This document shows positions 49,262 to 58,474 of a stretch of DNA of 64,000 nucleotides, piece after piece. The position numbers and the translations under genes are program-made. This stretch comes from Roseateles toxinivorans (GTDB lineage: Bacteria; Pseudomonadota; Gammaproteobacteria; Burkholderiales; Burkholderiaceae_C). Position 1 is the stretch's first letter; each line of letters opens with the position of its first letter. Below the pieces are notes generated by a model. It saw only the letters and a list, made by a program, of their open reading frames with translations, made no database searches and had not been told where the DNA came from. The DNA lies in assembly GCF_004362525.1 (NCBI RefSeq), contig NZ_SNXS01000005.1, positions 1-64,000 on the forward strand, read 5' to 3'.

Positions 49262-49280
49262 TTCATTCAAATAAGATGAA
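49262..49280. promoter_or_regulatory. Candidate LysR-type operator between pirin and its regulator
   Basis: TTCAT (49262-49266) and ATGAA (49276-49280) form an inverted repeat with a nine-base centre. This fits the T-N11-A style of LysR binding sites, in the 124-base gap between the divergent genes. Confidence 0.4.
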
Positions 49281-49306
49281 CGTCTGCCCGCAGCCCCACA
49301 TCCTCC

Positions 49307-50275
49307 ATGTCCGCCACCGATAGACGCAATGTTCTGACCCCCGAAGCCCTGGCGATGATGGACACCATCGCCCGCACCGGCAGCTTTGCCGCCGCCGCCC
49401 GCGACATGGGCAAAGTGCCCTCGGCCCTGACCTATAGCGTGCGCCAGCTCGAAGATGCGCTGGACGTGCTGCTGTTCGACCGCGGCTCGCGCCAGGCCAC
49501 CTTGACCGCCGCCGGCCACGAACTGCTCAACGAGGGCCGGCGCCTGCTCCAGGAGATCGACGCGGTGGCCAACCGGGTGCGCCGCGTGGCCACCGGCTGG
49601 GAGACCGAGCTGACCATCGCAGTCGATGACGCGCTGGCCCGCCGCGCGCTGTTCGATCTGATCGCCGCCTTCTACGAGCTGCGGGTCGAGGACGGTGGCA
49701 GCGTGCCCACCCGCATCAAGCTGCGTAACGAGGTCATGTCCGGCACCTGGGAGGCGCTGATCTCCGGCCAGGCCGATCTGGCCATAGGCACCGGCGCCAG
49801 CAATGTGCAGAGCAGCGCCGTGCATTCCGAACCGCTGGGCGAGCTGGACTTCGTGTTCTGCGTCGCCCCCCACCATCCGCTGGCCGATGTGGCCGAACCG
49901 CTGACCTTGGCGCAGATGGCTCAGCACCGCATCGTCGCCGTGGCCGACACCGCCCGCACGCTGGACGCGATGACCATAGGCGTGATGCCCGGCCAGGATG
50001 TGCTCACCCTGCCCTCGATGGCGGCCAAGCTGGAGGCGCAGCTGCGCGGCCTCGGTTGTGGCTCCATCCCCGAACCGATGGTGCGCCGCCATGTCGAGGC
50101 CGGGCGTCTGCGCATCAAGGCCACCGAGAGCGGCCGGCGCAGCGCCAATCTGCACTACTCCTGGCGCAACACCGGCCATCCGCCCGGCCGGGCCCTGGCA
50201 TGGTGGCTGCAGCAGTTGGGCAGCGCCGCCACGCGCAAGGCCCTCGTCGAACAACATGAAGGACTTTTGCTGTGA
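49307..50275 (+). CDS. LysR-family transcriptional regulator
   Basis: The 322-residue regulator has an N-terminal winged helix (residues 10-68) with [20 protein letters not shown] and [20 protein letters not shown]. An effector-binding domain follows from about residue 98. It is divergent from the pirin gene and probably controls it. Its stop overlaps the GTG of gluQ, so the tRNA enzyme may be cotranscribed with it. Confidence 0.92.
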   Translation: MSATDRRNVLTPEALAMMDTIARTGSFAAAARDMGKVPSALTYSVRQLEDALDVLLFDRGSRQATLTAAGHELLNEGRRLLQEIDAVANRVRRVATGWETELTIAVDDALARRALFDLIAAFYELRVEDGGSVPTRIKLRNEVMSGTWEALISGQADLAIGTGASNVQSSAVHSEPLGELDFVFCVAPHHPLADVAEPLTLAQMAQHRIVAVADTARTLDAMTIGVMPGQDVLTLPSMAAKLEAQLRGLGCGSIPEPMVRRHVEAGRLRIKATESGRRSANLHYSWRNTGHPPGRALAWWLQQLGSAATRKALVEQHEGLLL

Positions 50276-51201
50276 TACCCACCAAGCCCCAACACCGCTA
50301 CATCGGCCGCTTCGCGCCCTCACCCACCGGCCCGCTGCACGCCGGTTCCCTGGTCGCCGCCCTGGCCAGTTGGCTGGACGCCCGCGCGCTCAAAGGCCGC
50401 TGGCTGGTACGCATGGAAGATGTAGACAGCCCACGCTGCGTCGAAGGCGCTGACCTGATCATCATGCGGCAGTTGGCCCAGTGCGGCCTGTTGCCCGACG
50501 AGCCGCCGGTGTACCAATCGCGGCGCAGCGCACTGTATGTGCGCAAGCTCGGACAACTGCACAGCCAAGGCTGGGTCTACCCCTGCGGCTGCAGCCGCAA
50601 GGCGATTGCCGCCGCACTCGAAGCACAGGGCCGGGTCGCCGCCCGCCACACCGAGCTGGCCTACCCCGGCACCTGCCGCCACGGCGTGCACGGCAAGCCC
50701 GCCACCGCCACCCGCGTGCGCACCACCGTCAGCGTGAGCAGCGACGAACCGGTGACCATTCAATGGAACGACCGGCGACTGGGTGCCCAACAGCAAGACC
50801 TGACGCTCGACGTCGGCGACTTTGTCCTGAAGCGCGCCGACGGTCTGTTCACCTACCAGATGGCCGTGGTGGTGGACGACGCCGAGCAAGCCATCACCCA
50901 CATCGTTCGAGGTGAAGACCTGGCCGACAACACGCCGCGCCAGATCCACCTGCAAAGGGTGTTCGGCTTCGCGACCCCGAAATACCTGCACACGCCTCTG
51001 GTGCTGGGCGAGAACGGCGAGAAGCTGTCCAAGCAGAACGGCGCGGCGGCGCTGGAGCTGGACGACCCGCTGCCCGCGCTGCGCGCCGCCGCGCAGACGC
51101 TGGGCCTGCAGTTCGACACCCCGGCAGACACCACGCTGGGCGACTGGTTGCGCAGCGCCACGCAGGCCTGGGCAAAGCAATGGCATGATCACCGCCCTTG
51201 A
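50272..51201 (+). CDS. gluQ: Glutamyl-Q tRNA(Asp) synthetase
   Basis: GluQ-RS attaches glutamate to queuosine in the anticodon of tRNA(Asp). The 309-residue protein is a GluRS catalytic domain without an anticodon-binding domain. It has [20 protein letters not shown] (residues 13-32) with the HIGH-like PLHAG, the zinc cysteines in YPCGCSRKA and YPGTCRHG, and the second motif [11 protein letters not shown]. The start is the GTG at 50272, which overlaps the LysR stop as GTGA; there is no ATG alternative nearby. An FKBP gene follows after 49 bases. Confidence 0.93.
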   Translation: MIPTKPQHRYIGRFAPSPTGPLHAGSLVAALASWLDARALKGRWLVRMEDVDSPRCVEGADLIIMRQLAQCGLLPDEPPVYQSRRSALYVRKLGQLHSQGWVYPCGCSRKAIAAALEAQGRVAARHTELAYPGTCRHGVHGKPATATRVRTTVSVSSDEPVTIQWNDRRLGAQQQDLTLDVGDFVLKRADGLFTYQMAVVVDDAEQAITHIVRGEDLADNTPRQIHLQRVFGFATPKYLHTPLVLGENGEKLSKQNGAAALELDDPLPALRAAAQTLGLQFDTPADTTLGDWLRSATQAWAKQWHDHRP

Positions 51202-51250
51202 GTCACCCTGCACCCTGGAGCCCCGTGCTCCGTAATTGAAGGAAACCCCC

Positions 51251-51598
51251 ATGAACACCACCCCCAGCGGCCTGCAATACGAAGACACTGTCGAAGGCAC
51301 CGGCGCCGAGGCGCAAGCCGGCCAGAACGTCACCGTGCACTACACCGGCTGGCTCTACAACAACAGCACCAAGGGTGCCAAGTTCGACTCCAGCAAGGAC
51401 CGTCGCGACCCATTCCAGTTCTCCCTGGGCGCCGGCATGGTGATACGTGGCTGGGACGAGGGCGTGCAGGGCATGAAGGTCGGCGGCACCCGCCTGCTAG
51501 TGATCCCGGCCGAGCTGGGCTACGGCGCCCGCGGCGCCGGCGGCGTGATCCCGCCCAATGCGACGTTGATGTTCGAAGTGGAACTGCTGGCCGTCTGA
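51251..51598 (+). CDS. FKBP-type peptidyl-prolyl cis-trans isomerase
   Basis: The 115-residue protein is a single FKBP domain with VTVHYTGWL, the FDSSKDRRDPFQFSLGAGMV stretch, GWDEGVQGMKVGG and IPPNATLMFEVEL. There is no signal peptide, so it acts in the cytoplasm. The ATG at 51251 is preceded by GAAGGAAA. The TTG at 51236 is too close to any such site. Confidence 0.95.
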   Translation: MNTTPSGLQYEDTVEGTGAEAQAGQNVTVHYTGWLYNNSTKGAKFDSSKDRRDPFQFSLGAGMVIRGWDEGVQGMKVGGTRLLVIPAELGYGARGAGGVIPPNATLMFEVELLAV

Positions 51599-51714
51599 GT
51601 TTGTTTGAGCGTTCGGGACGCCCCTGCCAAGAGGCGGCTCGAACAACTTCGATCGGATCGGCATCGGCTGCCATTGGCCGCCCTCAAGTCGCCCACGCGC
51701 ACAGCCGAGGACTC

Positions 51715-52572
51715 ATGACGACGATTGCCGTGATCGGCCTGGGGCGCCTGGGCCAGACCCTGGCACTGGCCTGGTGCGAAAGAGGCGAGGCGGTGGTGGC
51801 CGTCGCCAGCCGCACGGCCGCAACAGCGGAAGCGCTGGCCGCGCGCCTGCCGGCCTGCCAGGCGATGACGCCTGAGGAAGCTGCCGCCGCGGCCGAGCTG
51901 GTGTTTCTGTGCGTGCCCGACGATGCGATCGCGCCGCTGTGCGCGGCCCTGCCCTGGCGCGCCGGCCAGGCGGTCGTGCATTGCAGCGGCGCCACCGAGC
52001 TGAGTGCGCTTGATGCCGCAGCGCGGGCCGGCGCCCGGGTCGGCGGCTTTCATCCGCTGCAGATCTTCTCGGATCCCGCGCTGGCGCTGCAGTTGCTGCC
52101 CGGCAGCGCGGTGGCAATCGAAGCGGAACCGGCGCTGCAGGCCGAGCTGCAAAGGCTGGCGCTGGGCCTGGGCATGAAGCCGTTGCAGCTGCAGCCGGGC
52201 ACACGCGCCGCCTACCATGGCGCCGCCAGCTTCGCGGCGAGCTTTCTGCTGTCCATGCTGGACGAGGCGGTGCAGGTCTGGGCCCGCATCGGCCTGCCAC
52301 CGGACATGGCCCTGCAGGCGCTGTTGCCGCTGGCCAAGGGCACCTTGCAGTCAGCCGAAGCGCGCGGACTGGCCGGCGCACTGGCCGGGCCGATCTCGCG
52401 CGGGGATGCCGGCGTGGTCGGCGCCCATCTGGCCGCCTTCGATGCGCTGGGCGGCGAGCATGGCGCCTTCTACCGGGCGCTGTCGCGGCGGCAACTGGGC
52501 CTGGCGCGCGAGGCCGGCCGGCTCAGCGACGAGCAGGTGCAGCGCCTGGCCGCCCTGATCGACCGACCATGA
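51715..52572 (+). CDS. Rossmann-fold DUF2520 oxidoreductase-like protein
   Basis: The 285-residue protein begins with the NAD(P) motif IAVIGLGRLGQTLALAWCER (residues 4-23). FLCVPDDAI, HCSGATELSAL and GGFHPLQIFSD follow, which are typical of the DUF2520 / YqeC-like dehydrogenase-related group. Its second half is helical, as in ketopantoate or hydroxyisobutyrate dehydrogenases. The substrate is unknown. The ATG at 51715 follows GAGGA. The stop lies at the edge of a strong hairpin that serves the opposite strand. Confidence 0.8.
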   Translation: MTTIAVIGLGRLGQTLALAWCERGEAVVAVASRTAATAEALAARLPACQAMTPEEAAAAAELVFLCVPDDAIAPLCAALPWRAGQAVVHCSGATELSALDAAARAGARVGGFHPLQIFSDPALALQLLPGSAVAIEAEPALQAELQRLALGLGMKPLQLQPGTRAAYHGAASFAASFLLSMLDEAVQVWARIGLPPDMALQALLPLAKGTLQSAEARGLAGALAGPISRGDAGVVGAHLAAFDALGGEHGAFYRALSRRQLGLAREAGRLSDEQVQRLAALIDRP

Positions 52573-52575
52573 AAA

Positions 52576-52597
52576 AAGGGCTCGCAAGCGAGCCCTT
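52576..52597 (-). terminator. Rho-independent terminator of the DEAD-box helicase gene
   Basis: AAGGGCTCGC (52576-52585) pairs with GCGAGCCCTT (52588-52597) around a two-base loop. On the minus strand it continues into six T residues. It lies 36 bases beyond the helicase stop. On the plus strand only a poor T tract follows, so it may partly stop the DUF2520 transcript as well. Confidence 0.88.
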
Positions 52598-52633
52598 CTT
52601 GTTCACCGCAGCGCCGCAGCGCTGATCGGTTGC

Positions 52634-54166
52634 TTAGCGGCTGTAGCCACCGGTACGCGGACGCTGGGTGCGAGCACCCGGGCCACCGGCACCGCGAGGA
52701 CCACGGTCGCCGCCGAAGCTGTCGCCACGCGGGGCAGCACGGTCGCCGAAACCGGCGCCACGGCGGCTGTCGCCGGCGGCCGGAGCCGGGGCAAAGCGCG
52801 ATTCGCCGCCTTCACGGTTGAACGGAGCACCGCCGTCACGGTTGAACGGCGCGCCGCCCGACTTGTTGAACGAGGGCTTGCCGCCGAAACCCGGCTTGGC
52901 GCCATAGCTCGGCTTGCCACCGTAGCTGGGCTTGTTGCCATAGGGCTTGCCGGCCGGGCGGGTTGCGCCTTCCGGACGGGCGGCGTACATGCGCGGCTCG
53001 GGCATCTTGGGCTCGAGGCCTTCGATCACGCCAGCCGGAATGTTCTGCGTCGTGAATTGCTGGATGCGGCGGATCATCGACACATCGCCACGCTCGGCCA
53101 GGGTCACGGCCAGGCCATTGCGGCCGGCACGGCCGGTACGGCCAATGCGGTGCACATAGTCTTCGGCCTTCATCGGCAGACCGTAGTTGATGACATGGCT
53201 GATCGTCGGCACGTCGATGCCGCGGGCGGCAACGTCGGTGGCGACCAGCACGCGCAGTTCGCCGCGGCGCAGGGCCATCAGCGTGCGGTTGCGGCGGCCC
53301 TGGGGCATGCCACCATGCAGAGGCGCGACCGAGTGGCCGATCTCATACAGGCGCTCGGCCAGCCAGTCGGCGTCGCGCTGGGTGGAGGTGAAGACCACCG
53401 CCTGATCCAGCGACTTGTCGGCCAGCAGATGCTCCAGCAGCTGATCCTTGTGCGAGCTGCTGTCGGCCCAGTGCAGGCGCTGCTCGATGTTCTCGTGGGT
53501 GTCGGTGTGCGACGACACTTCGACGCGCTCCGGGTTGCGCAGCAGGTCTTGAGCCAGACGGCCAACGTGACCGGCGAAGGTCGCGCTGAACATCACGGTC
53601 TGACGGGTCGCGGGCACGCGGTCGGCGATGGTGCGGATGTCGTCAATGAAGCCCATGTCCAGCATGCGGTCGGCCTCGTCGAGCACCAGCATCTGCACGT
53701 TGTCGAGCACGGCCTTGCCGCTTTGCAGGTGGTCCAGCAGACGGCCCGGAGTGGCGATCAGGATGTCCAGGGGGCCACGCAGCGCCTTGATTTGCAGGGG
53801 ATAAGGCACGCCACCCAGGACGGTGGCAACGCGCAGGCCTTGCACATGGCGGCCGTAGGTGCTGGCGGCCTTGGCAACTTGCATCGCCAGTTCGCGGGTC
53901 GGGCACAGCACGAGAACGCGCGGGCCGTAGACCACGCCCTTTTCGCGGCGTGTGTCATTGTCGGCACGTGCGTCCAGTATGCCTTGCAGGGCCGGCAGGA
54001 TGAAGGCGGCAGTCTTGCCGCTGCCGGTGCTCGAGGACACCATCAGGTCGGCGCCCTTCAGGCCCAGCGGAATGGCGCGGGACTGGACTTCGGTGGTTTC
54101 GGTGTAGCCAGCGTCGGCAACAGCACGGGCCAGAACTTCATGCAGGCCCAGGGTATCGAAATTCAT
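52634..54166 (-). CDS. rhlE: DEAD-box RNA helicase (RhlE type)
   Basis: The 510-residue helicase unwinds short RNA duplexes in ribosome assembly and RNA decay, especially in the cold. The Q motif lies in TEVQSRAIP, Walker A is SSTGSGKT (45-52), and the core motif VLDEADRMLDMGF, SAT and HRIGRTGRAGR are all present. The tail from about residue 390 is rich in Gly, Lys, Arg, Ser and Phe with repeats of the GKPSY and GGAPFNR type, an RNA-binding tail common in Burkholderiales. The ATG at 54166 is the family start. A long upstream leader with palindromes suggests post-transcriptional control. Confidence 0.93.
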   Translation of the reverse strand: MNFDTLGLHEVLARAVADAGYTETTEVQSRAIPLGLKGADLMVSSSTGSGKTAAFILPALQGILDARADNDTRREKGVVYGPRVLVLCPTRELAMQVAKAASTYGRHVQGLRVATVLGGVPYPLQIKALRGPLDILIATPGRLLDHLQSGKAVLDNVQMLVLDEADRMLDMGFIDDIRTIADRVPATRQTVMFSATFAGHVGRLAQDLLRNPERVEVSSHTDTHENIEQRLHWADSSSHKDQLLEHLLADKSLDQAVVFTSTQRDADWLAERLYEIGHSVAPLHGGMPQGRRNRTLMALRRGELRVLVATDVAARGIDVPTISHVINYGLPMKAEDYVHRIGRTGRAGRNGLAVTLAERGDVSMIRRIQQFTTQNIPAGVIEGLEPKMPEPRMYAARPEGATRPAGKPYGNKPSYGGKPSYGAKPGFGGKPSFNKSGGAPFNRDGGAPFNREGGESRFAPAPAAGDSRRGAGFGDRAAPRGDSFGGDRGPRGAGGPGARTQRPRTGGYSR

Positions 54167-54600
54167 ATTTACTTCTTTCAGGATGCAATGCCCCACGGTG
54201 CCCAAATGGGGCACGACAAAGGGCACAAGCCAGCCGATATCGGTTGGCTTCGGGTCAAGTCGCCGGGAGAAAGCTCGCGTAGCGCACCTGAGAGGTGCGG
54301 CGCCGGGGGAACAGTCAAAAGCGACGGCATCGCCGCCGACCGAACCCAGGGGGTATTCGAGACTGCCCGGTGGCGTTATCGATCAGGGGGATCGATTTGC
54401 AAGTCATTCGCTGGGAATGCCTGCTGGCCTTGGCTGCCTGAAAGAGGTCGAAGGGGATGAACGAACAGCACAAATTTTGCGCCGAAGCTCGCATTCTATA
54501 CCGATTCGGGTTTTCACGAGTATTGGTTTGAACATTTTTAGCCCTACCCCCGCGAACCGGGGAATAGTTCACATCCGTTGATACTCAGCTCGCGGCTTGC
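54167..54600 (-). promoter_or_regulatory. Long structured leader of the rhlE-type gene
   Basis: No gene is visible here. On the minus strand a TATAGAAT (54500-54493) is the best -10 box and would give a leader of about 320 bases. Within it are a near-perfect 20-base palindrome at 54229-54248, centred on CCGATATCGG, and GTGCCC/GGGCAC at 54198-54214. Long structured leaders are known for cold-induced helicase genes. Confidence 0.45.
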
Positions 54601-54624
54601 ATGAACAGGCGCCCTGCCTATAAT
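54597..54624 (+). promoter_or_regulatory. Sigma-70-type promoter of the DUF2087 gene
   Basis: TTGCAT (54597-54602) and TATAAT (54619-54624) are separated by 16 bases. It is the best vegetative promoter match I noticed in the window. It would give a leader of about 165 bases before the ATG at 54794; I see no convincing small gene in that leader. Confidence 0.65.
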
Positions 54625-54793
54625 CGCCGCTCGGTCGGCAGTACACCCAGGCCTTGCCGCGCGGTCTTCCGCGAGCTAAACCTGCCATTAAAACCCTATG
54701 CTGTGGTCACCCTCATGCGTGTGCCCGGCTGGAAGTCGGCGAGCACCAGCGCTCCCTTGCGGAGATCTGAGCACAGGCGTTTGGAGACCTTCC

Positions 54794-55378
54794 ATGTCCC
54801 GTGAATCCCTGCCCCTGCAGGCCGACGATCTGTCGGCCTTTGCCAAATCCCTGAGCCTGCAACTGGCGCAACACCTCGAGTCCCGCGCCGCCCTGCCCGG
54901 CCATCTGAGCCTCTTGAACATGCTGGCGCGCGCCGCTGGTCATCGCAATGTGCAGGGCCTGCGCGCCGCAGCGCTGCCGGCGGTCAAAGCGAAAACAGCT
55001 ACCCAGCCGCAACCCGCACCGGCGCGCGGCCCCAGGCACCCCGAGCTGAGCGAGATCGCCGACCGCGCACTGCGTCAGTTCGACGACCAGGGCCGACTCG
55101 TGCGCTGGCCCAGCCGCTACCAGGTGCAGCGCTATGCGCTGTGGGGCCTGTGGCTGCATTTCGATGGCAAGCGCCGCTACAGCGAGCCCGAGGTCAACGA
55201 GATCCTGAACTCGCGCCACGGCTTTGGTGACCATTGCACGCTGCGCCGCGAGTTGGTCGAGATGAAACTCTTGGCCCGCACCGATGGCGGCAAGGAGTAC
55301 CGCAAGCTCCCTGCCAGACCCGAGCCGGACATGCTGCCGCTGCTGCGTGAATTGCGGGAGCGCTCGCTGAGCCGTTGA
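54794..55378 (+). CDS. DUF2087 domain protein
   Basis: The 194-residue protein has a helical N-terminal half (LSAFAKSLSLQLAQHLE) and a C-terminal DUF2087 domain from about residue 90. The diagnostic segment is RYSEPEVNEIL, then CTLRRELVEMKLLARTDGG and YRKL, which looks like a winged helix. DUF2087 proteins are often found fused to or near regulators, but their role is not known. The ATG at 54794 is chosen because the N-terminal region above it is out of character. Confidence 0.8.
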   Translation: MSRESLPLQADDLSAFAKSLSLQLAQHLESRAALPGHLSLLNMLARAAGHRNVQGLRAAALPAVKAKTATQPQPAPARGPRHPELSEIADRALRQFDDQGRLVRWPSRYQVQRYALWGLWLHFDGKRRYSEPEVNEILNSRHGFGDHCTLRRELVEMKLLARTDGGKEYRKLPARPEPDMLPLLRELRERSLSR

Positions 55379-55388
55379 TGCGCCCAGG

Positions 55389-56150
55389 CTACATCTGCTT
55401 GAACAAGTGGGTGTAGCTCTCGGCCACCGGCAGGGTGTCGGCGCAGTCCTTGAGCTTGACCTGTAGGCGGCCGCGGAAGTCGCGCGTCACGCCGGCAATC
55501 GCCGTGGCATTGACCAGGGTCGAGCGGTGGATCTGCCAGAACTGCTGCGGGTCCAGTTCCTCGACCAGCTCCTTCAGTGGCTTGCGTATCAGTGCCTCGG
55601 CCTCGCGCGTCATCACGCGGGTGTATTTGGTGTCGGACTGGAAGTACAGTACCTCGTCAACGGTGATCAGCTTGAGCATCTGGCCCACCGAGGCATTGAT
55701 CCAGCGCAGCGGCTGACGGGACACCGTCTGCGCCGAGCGAGCCACCAATTGGTCGAGCACGCGGCCGATGTCCAGCGCCGGCTGGTTCAGCCGCTGCTTG
55801 ATGCGGTTGATGGCGGTGAACAGGCGCGCCGGCTGCAGGGGCTTGAGCAGGTAGTCCACCGCGCCCTGGTCGAAGGCTTCCACCGCGTACTGATCGTAGG
55901 CGGTGACGAAGACCACATGGCTGCGCTGGCCCACCTGGCGCGCCACCTCCATGCCGGTCAGGCCGGGCATCTGGATGTCCAGAAACATCAGGTCGGGCTG
56001 GTGCGTCTGCAGCAGTTGCAGGGCCTGCAGGCCGTCGCTGGCCTCGCCGATGATGCTCAGCTCCGGCCAAAGCTGACCCAGGTGCTCGATCAGCTCCTGG
56101 CGCAGGGTGTCCTCGTCTTCGGCGACGATGGCGGTGGGCATGCTCTTCAT
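55389..56150 (-). CDS. LytTR-family response regulator
   Basis: The 253-residue regulator has a receiver domain (residues 5-125) with acidic residues E11 and D12, phospho-acceptor D58 in MFLDIQMPG, T in VTAYD and K in YLLKPL. A LytTR DNA-binding domain follows at about 150-250 (EVLYFQSDTKYTRVMT and FWQIHRSTLVN). It is the output of a three-gene minus-strand operon with two LytS-type kinases. Its ATG overlaps the stop of the second kinase gene. AlgR/LytR-type regulators often control surface or secretion genes. Confidence 0.93.
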   Translation of the reverse strand: MKSMPTAIVAEDEDTLRQELIEHLGQLWPELSIIGEASDGLQALQLLQTHQPDLMFLDIQMPGLTGMEVARQVGQRSHVVFVTAYDQYAVEAFDQGAVDYLLKPLQPARLFTAINRIKQRLNQPALDIGRVLDQLVARSAQTVSRQPLRWINASVGQMLKLITVDEVLYFQSDTKYTRVMTREAEALIRKPLKELVEELDPQQFWQIHRSTLVNATAIAGVTRDFRGRLQVKLKDCADTLPVAESYTHLFKQM

Positions 56151-57265
56151 GGCTGCAGATCCAGAATGAATGAAGTCTCGTGGTCGCCGCTCTCGCAGCG
56201 CAGGGCCGTGCCCTGGCCGGTCAGGGCCTGCAGGCGCTGCTGCAGGGTGGCCATCTCGGCGGCGTCGCCGCACAGGCCGGGCCGGCCCAGGTTGAGGCTG
56301 ATGCGCCAGCCGCGGGCGGCCAGTTCGGCCTGCAAGCCGCAGGCGGGCAGTTCGTCATCGCACAGCTGCAAGGCGCGCTGCAGCAGCGGCAGCAGGACCA
56401 TGGGCGGCAGCGGCAGGCCACCGAGCTCGGCCGGCCAGTCACGCTGCAGACGAGGGGCGGCCTCGCCCAGGCGCACGGCCAGATAGCTGTCCAGCAGCTC
56501 GGCCTCGGCCTCCAGCGTGCTGCCCATGTCACGCAGCCGCGGCAGCGCCACGCGCAGATGGCGTATCAGCTGCTCCAGCCGAGGCGCGGCGGCTACCTTG
56601 CCATGCTGATAGTCCTGCTCGATGCCGACCAGGGTGTCGAACAGGAACTGCGGATCGATCTGCGCCTGCATCGTGGCCAGGCGCGCGGCCATCGCCTTGC
56701 GCGTCAGCACGCTCTGGGTCTGCAGACTGCGCTGCACTGCGGCCTCGCTGCGACGCAGGCGCAGATTCATCTCATGCACGGCCACTGCAAGGCCGGCACT
56801 GAGGCTGATGCCGAGCAGGTCTCCCAGCATCGAACTCCAATGCCAGATCGGCATCGGCGGCTTGCCCTTGGCGAGGTACATCAGGTCCATCGCATTGGGC
56901 CATTGCAGCCATTCGATGACCACGCGGACCAGCAGAACGGACAGCGCCGCGCCCACCAGGGTGGCGAATGCCAGGCGCCAGGCGCGGTGCGGGTGTTCCG
57001 GGTCGCTGCGATCCGCCGGCAGCCAGCACAGCGCCAGCAACAGTGCAGCCAGCACGGGCAACAGCAGCTGGCGCGCCATGGCCAGCAGCGCCTCAGGCCG
57101 GTGCCAGACCTCGTAGATCGCCCCCAGGTCGACCGCGCCATAGAGCAGGCCGATCAAAAGCCAGACCATCAGCTCGCGCGGTTGGGTGGAGCGCCAGGCC
57201 TGCCATACCAAGGCCAAGGGCGTCTGCCGGCCCTGCTCCGAGGACAGTGGCATGACCGCACTCAT
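56147..57265 (-). CDS. Degenerate LytS-type histidine kinase (pseudokinase)
   Basis: The 372-residue protein has four or so membrane helices (about residues 32-52, 63-83, 98-120 and 145-165). A His_kinase-like region follows that aligns with the kinase encoded next to it. The phospho-acceptor motif reads QIDPQFLFDTL, so Q206 replaces the essential His of PHFLFNTL. At the N box the partner has LVENAIKHG, whereas this protein has LLQRALQLC (295-303), losing the Mg-ATP asparagine. No DxGxG box is visible. It is therefore unlikely to phosphorylate anything. It may act as an allosteric partner of the active kinase. Its start and stop overlap its neighbours as ATGA, so all three proteins are made together. 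Confidence 0.85.
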   Translation of the reverse strand: MSAVMPLSSEQGRQTPLALVWQAWRSTQPRELMVWLLIGLLYGAVDLGAIYEVWHRPEALLAMARQLLLPVLAALLLALCWLPADRSDPEHPHRAWRLAFATLVGAALSVLLVRVVIEWLQWPNAMDLMYLAKGKPPMPIWHWSSMLGDLLGISLSAGLAVAVHEMNLRLRRSEAAVQRSLQTQSVLTRKAMAARLATMQAQIDPQFLFDTLVGIEQDYQHGKVAAAPRLEQLIRHLRVALPRLRDMGSTLEAEAELLDSYLAVRLGEAAPRLQRDWPAELGGLPLPPMVLLPLLQRALQLCDDELPACGLQAELAARGWRISLNLGRPGLCGDAAEMATLQQRLQALTGQGTALRCESGDHETSFILDLQP

Positions 57266-58398
57266 GCCGCCTCCATCGCCATCGTCACCGGCAGGACGGA
57301 GCCGCAGGGCAGGCGCAGGCGCGCCACCACGCCACGTGGCGAGGCCGCCTCCAGCTCGAGCGCGGCATCAGGTCCGAACAACGAATGCAGGCGCGCTCGC
57401 GTATTGGCCAGGCCCACGCCGCTGCCGGCGCTGGCACTGGTGCAAAACCCCTGTCCGGTGTCGGCAACTTCGACAATCAGCATGCCTGCGCCTTGCTGGT
57501 GCGCGCGAATGGTGATGTGGCCGCCCTCAGGCAGAGGAGCCAGACCATGCTTGATGGCGTTCTCGACCAATGTGGCCAGCACCATGGGCGGCAGCCGCGC
57601 GCTCAGCAACTCCGGCGCGGCGCTGATCGCATAGCCCAGCCGCGCACCCATACGCATCTGCAGGATGCTCAGGTAGTTGCGCACCAGCTCAAGCTCCTCG
57701 CCCAGGGTCGAATCGGCACGGCGCATGCTGGGCAGAGCGGCGCGCAGATAGGCGATCAGGTGGCGCAGCATGTCGCGGCCGCGCTCGGGCGAGGTCTCGT
57801 ACAGGCGCTTCACATTGGCCAGGGTATTGAACAGGAAGTGCGGCTCGATCTGCGCATTCAGCGCCGAAAGCTGGGCCTCGACCTGGCGGGTCTGCAGCCG
57901 CTCCTGCAGCAGACCGGCGGCCAGCAGGGTCTGCTCTGCCTGCCTTGCCTGGCGGGCGCGCAGGAACAGCGCATAGGCCATGCCGCCCATCAGGCTCCAC
58001 AGGCCGACGATGGACAACATCCACACCCATTCGAAAGTGATCTTGGGGTTGAAGAAAAAGGCCACCCGATTGCGCAAGATAGCCCCGGTCGCGGCAGCCA
58101 GCACGATCGCCAGTGCCTGCCAGGGCAGCGCCTTGGCGCCAGGTCTATGAGCCAGCCAGGCCTCGGCGCAGGCAATGCCCAGCAACAGGGTCAGGCCGGA
58201 CAGCAGGGTCTGGCGGGTGTAGCGCAGCAAACCCGGGAACCAGGCGTCCTCGCTGTCGTAGCCCGCGTACCAGGACAGCATGCGTGCGCAGGCGAACACC
58301 GAGCACAGGCCGAACATCACCAGCAACACGCGCAGGTTGAACACGGCCTTGAAGGCCTGTCCGGGCGTGGCGCTGGGTGGAGCGGTGGAAATCGGCAT
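57262..58398 (-). CDS. LytS-type sensor histidine kinase
   Basis: The 378-residue kinase has four membrane helices (about residues 20-38, 65-80, 95-108 and 125-145) without a recognisable extracytoplasmic sensor. The His_kinase domain follows with H187 in QIEPHFLFNTL. The HATPase domain has N280 in LVENAIKHG, the DTGQGF box at 313-318 and GSGVGLANTRARL. All catalytic features are intact. It is first in the operon with the degenerate kinase and the LytTR regulator, with ATGA overlaps. The signal is unknown. Confidence 0.92.
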   Translation of the reverse strand: MPISTAPPSATPGQAFKAVFNLRVLLVMFGLCSVFACARMLSWYAGYDSEDAWFPGLLRYTRQTLLSGLTLLLGIACAEAWLAHRPGAKALPWQALAIVLAAATGAILRNRVAFFFNPKITFEWVWMLSIVGLWSLMGGMAYALFLRARQARQAEQTLLAAGLLQERLQTRQVEAQLSALNAQIEPHFLFNTLANVKRLYETSPERGRDMLRHLIAYLRAALPSMRRADSTLGEELELVRNYLSILQMRMGARLGYAISAAPELLSARLPPMVLATLVENAIKHGLAPLPEGGHITIRAHQQGAGMLIVEVADTGQGFCTSASAGSGVGLANTRARLHSLFGPDAALELEAASPRGVVARLRLPCGSVLPVTMAMEAA

Positions 58399-58474
58399 GG
58401 GCGGATTGTGCGTCGGACGGCGGCGCGCCGGGGCGTCATTGCGACGAAACCGGACCGGCGGCGACGAGCCCAGG

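Noticed and set aside
54601-54804. Small plus-strand frame of 67 codons in the DUF2087 leader
   Set aside because: It begins at the promoter itself, has no ribosome binding site and its translation is basic and unpatterned.
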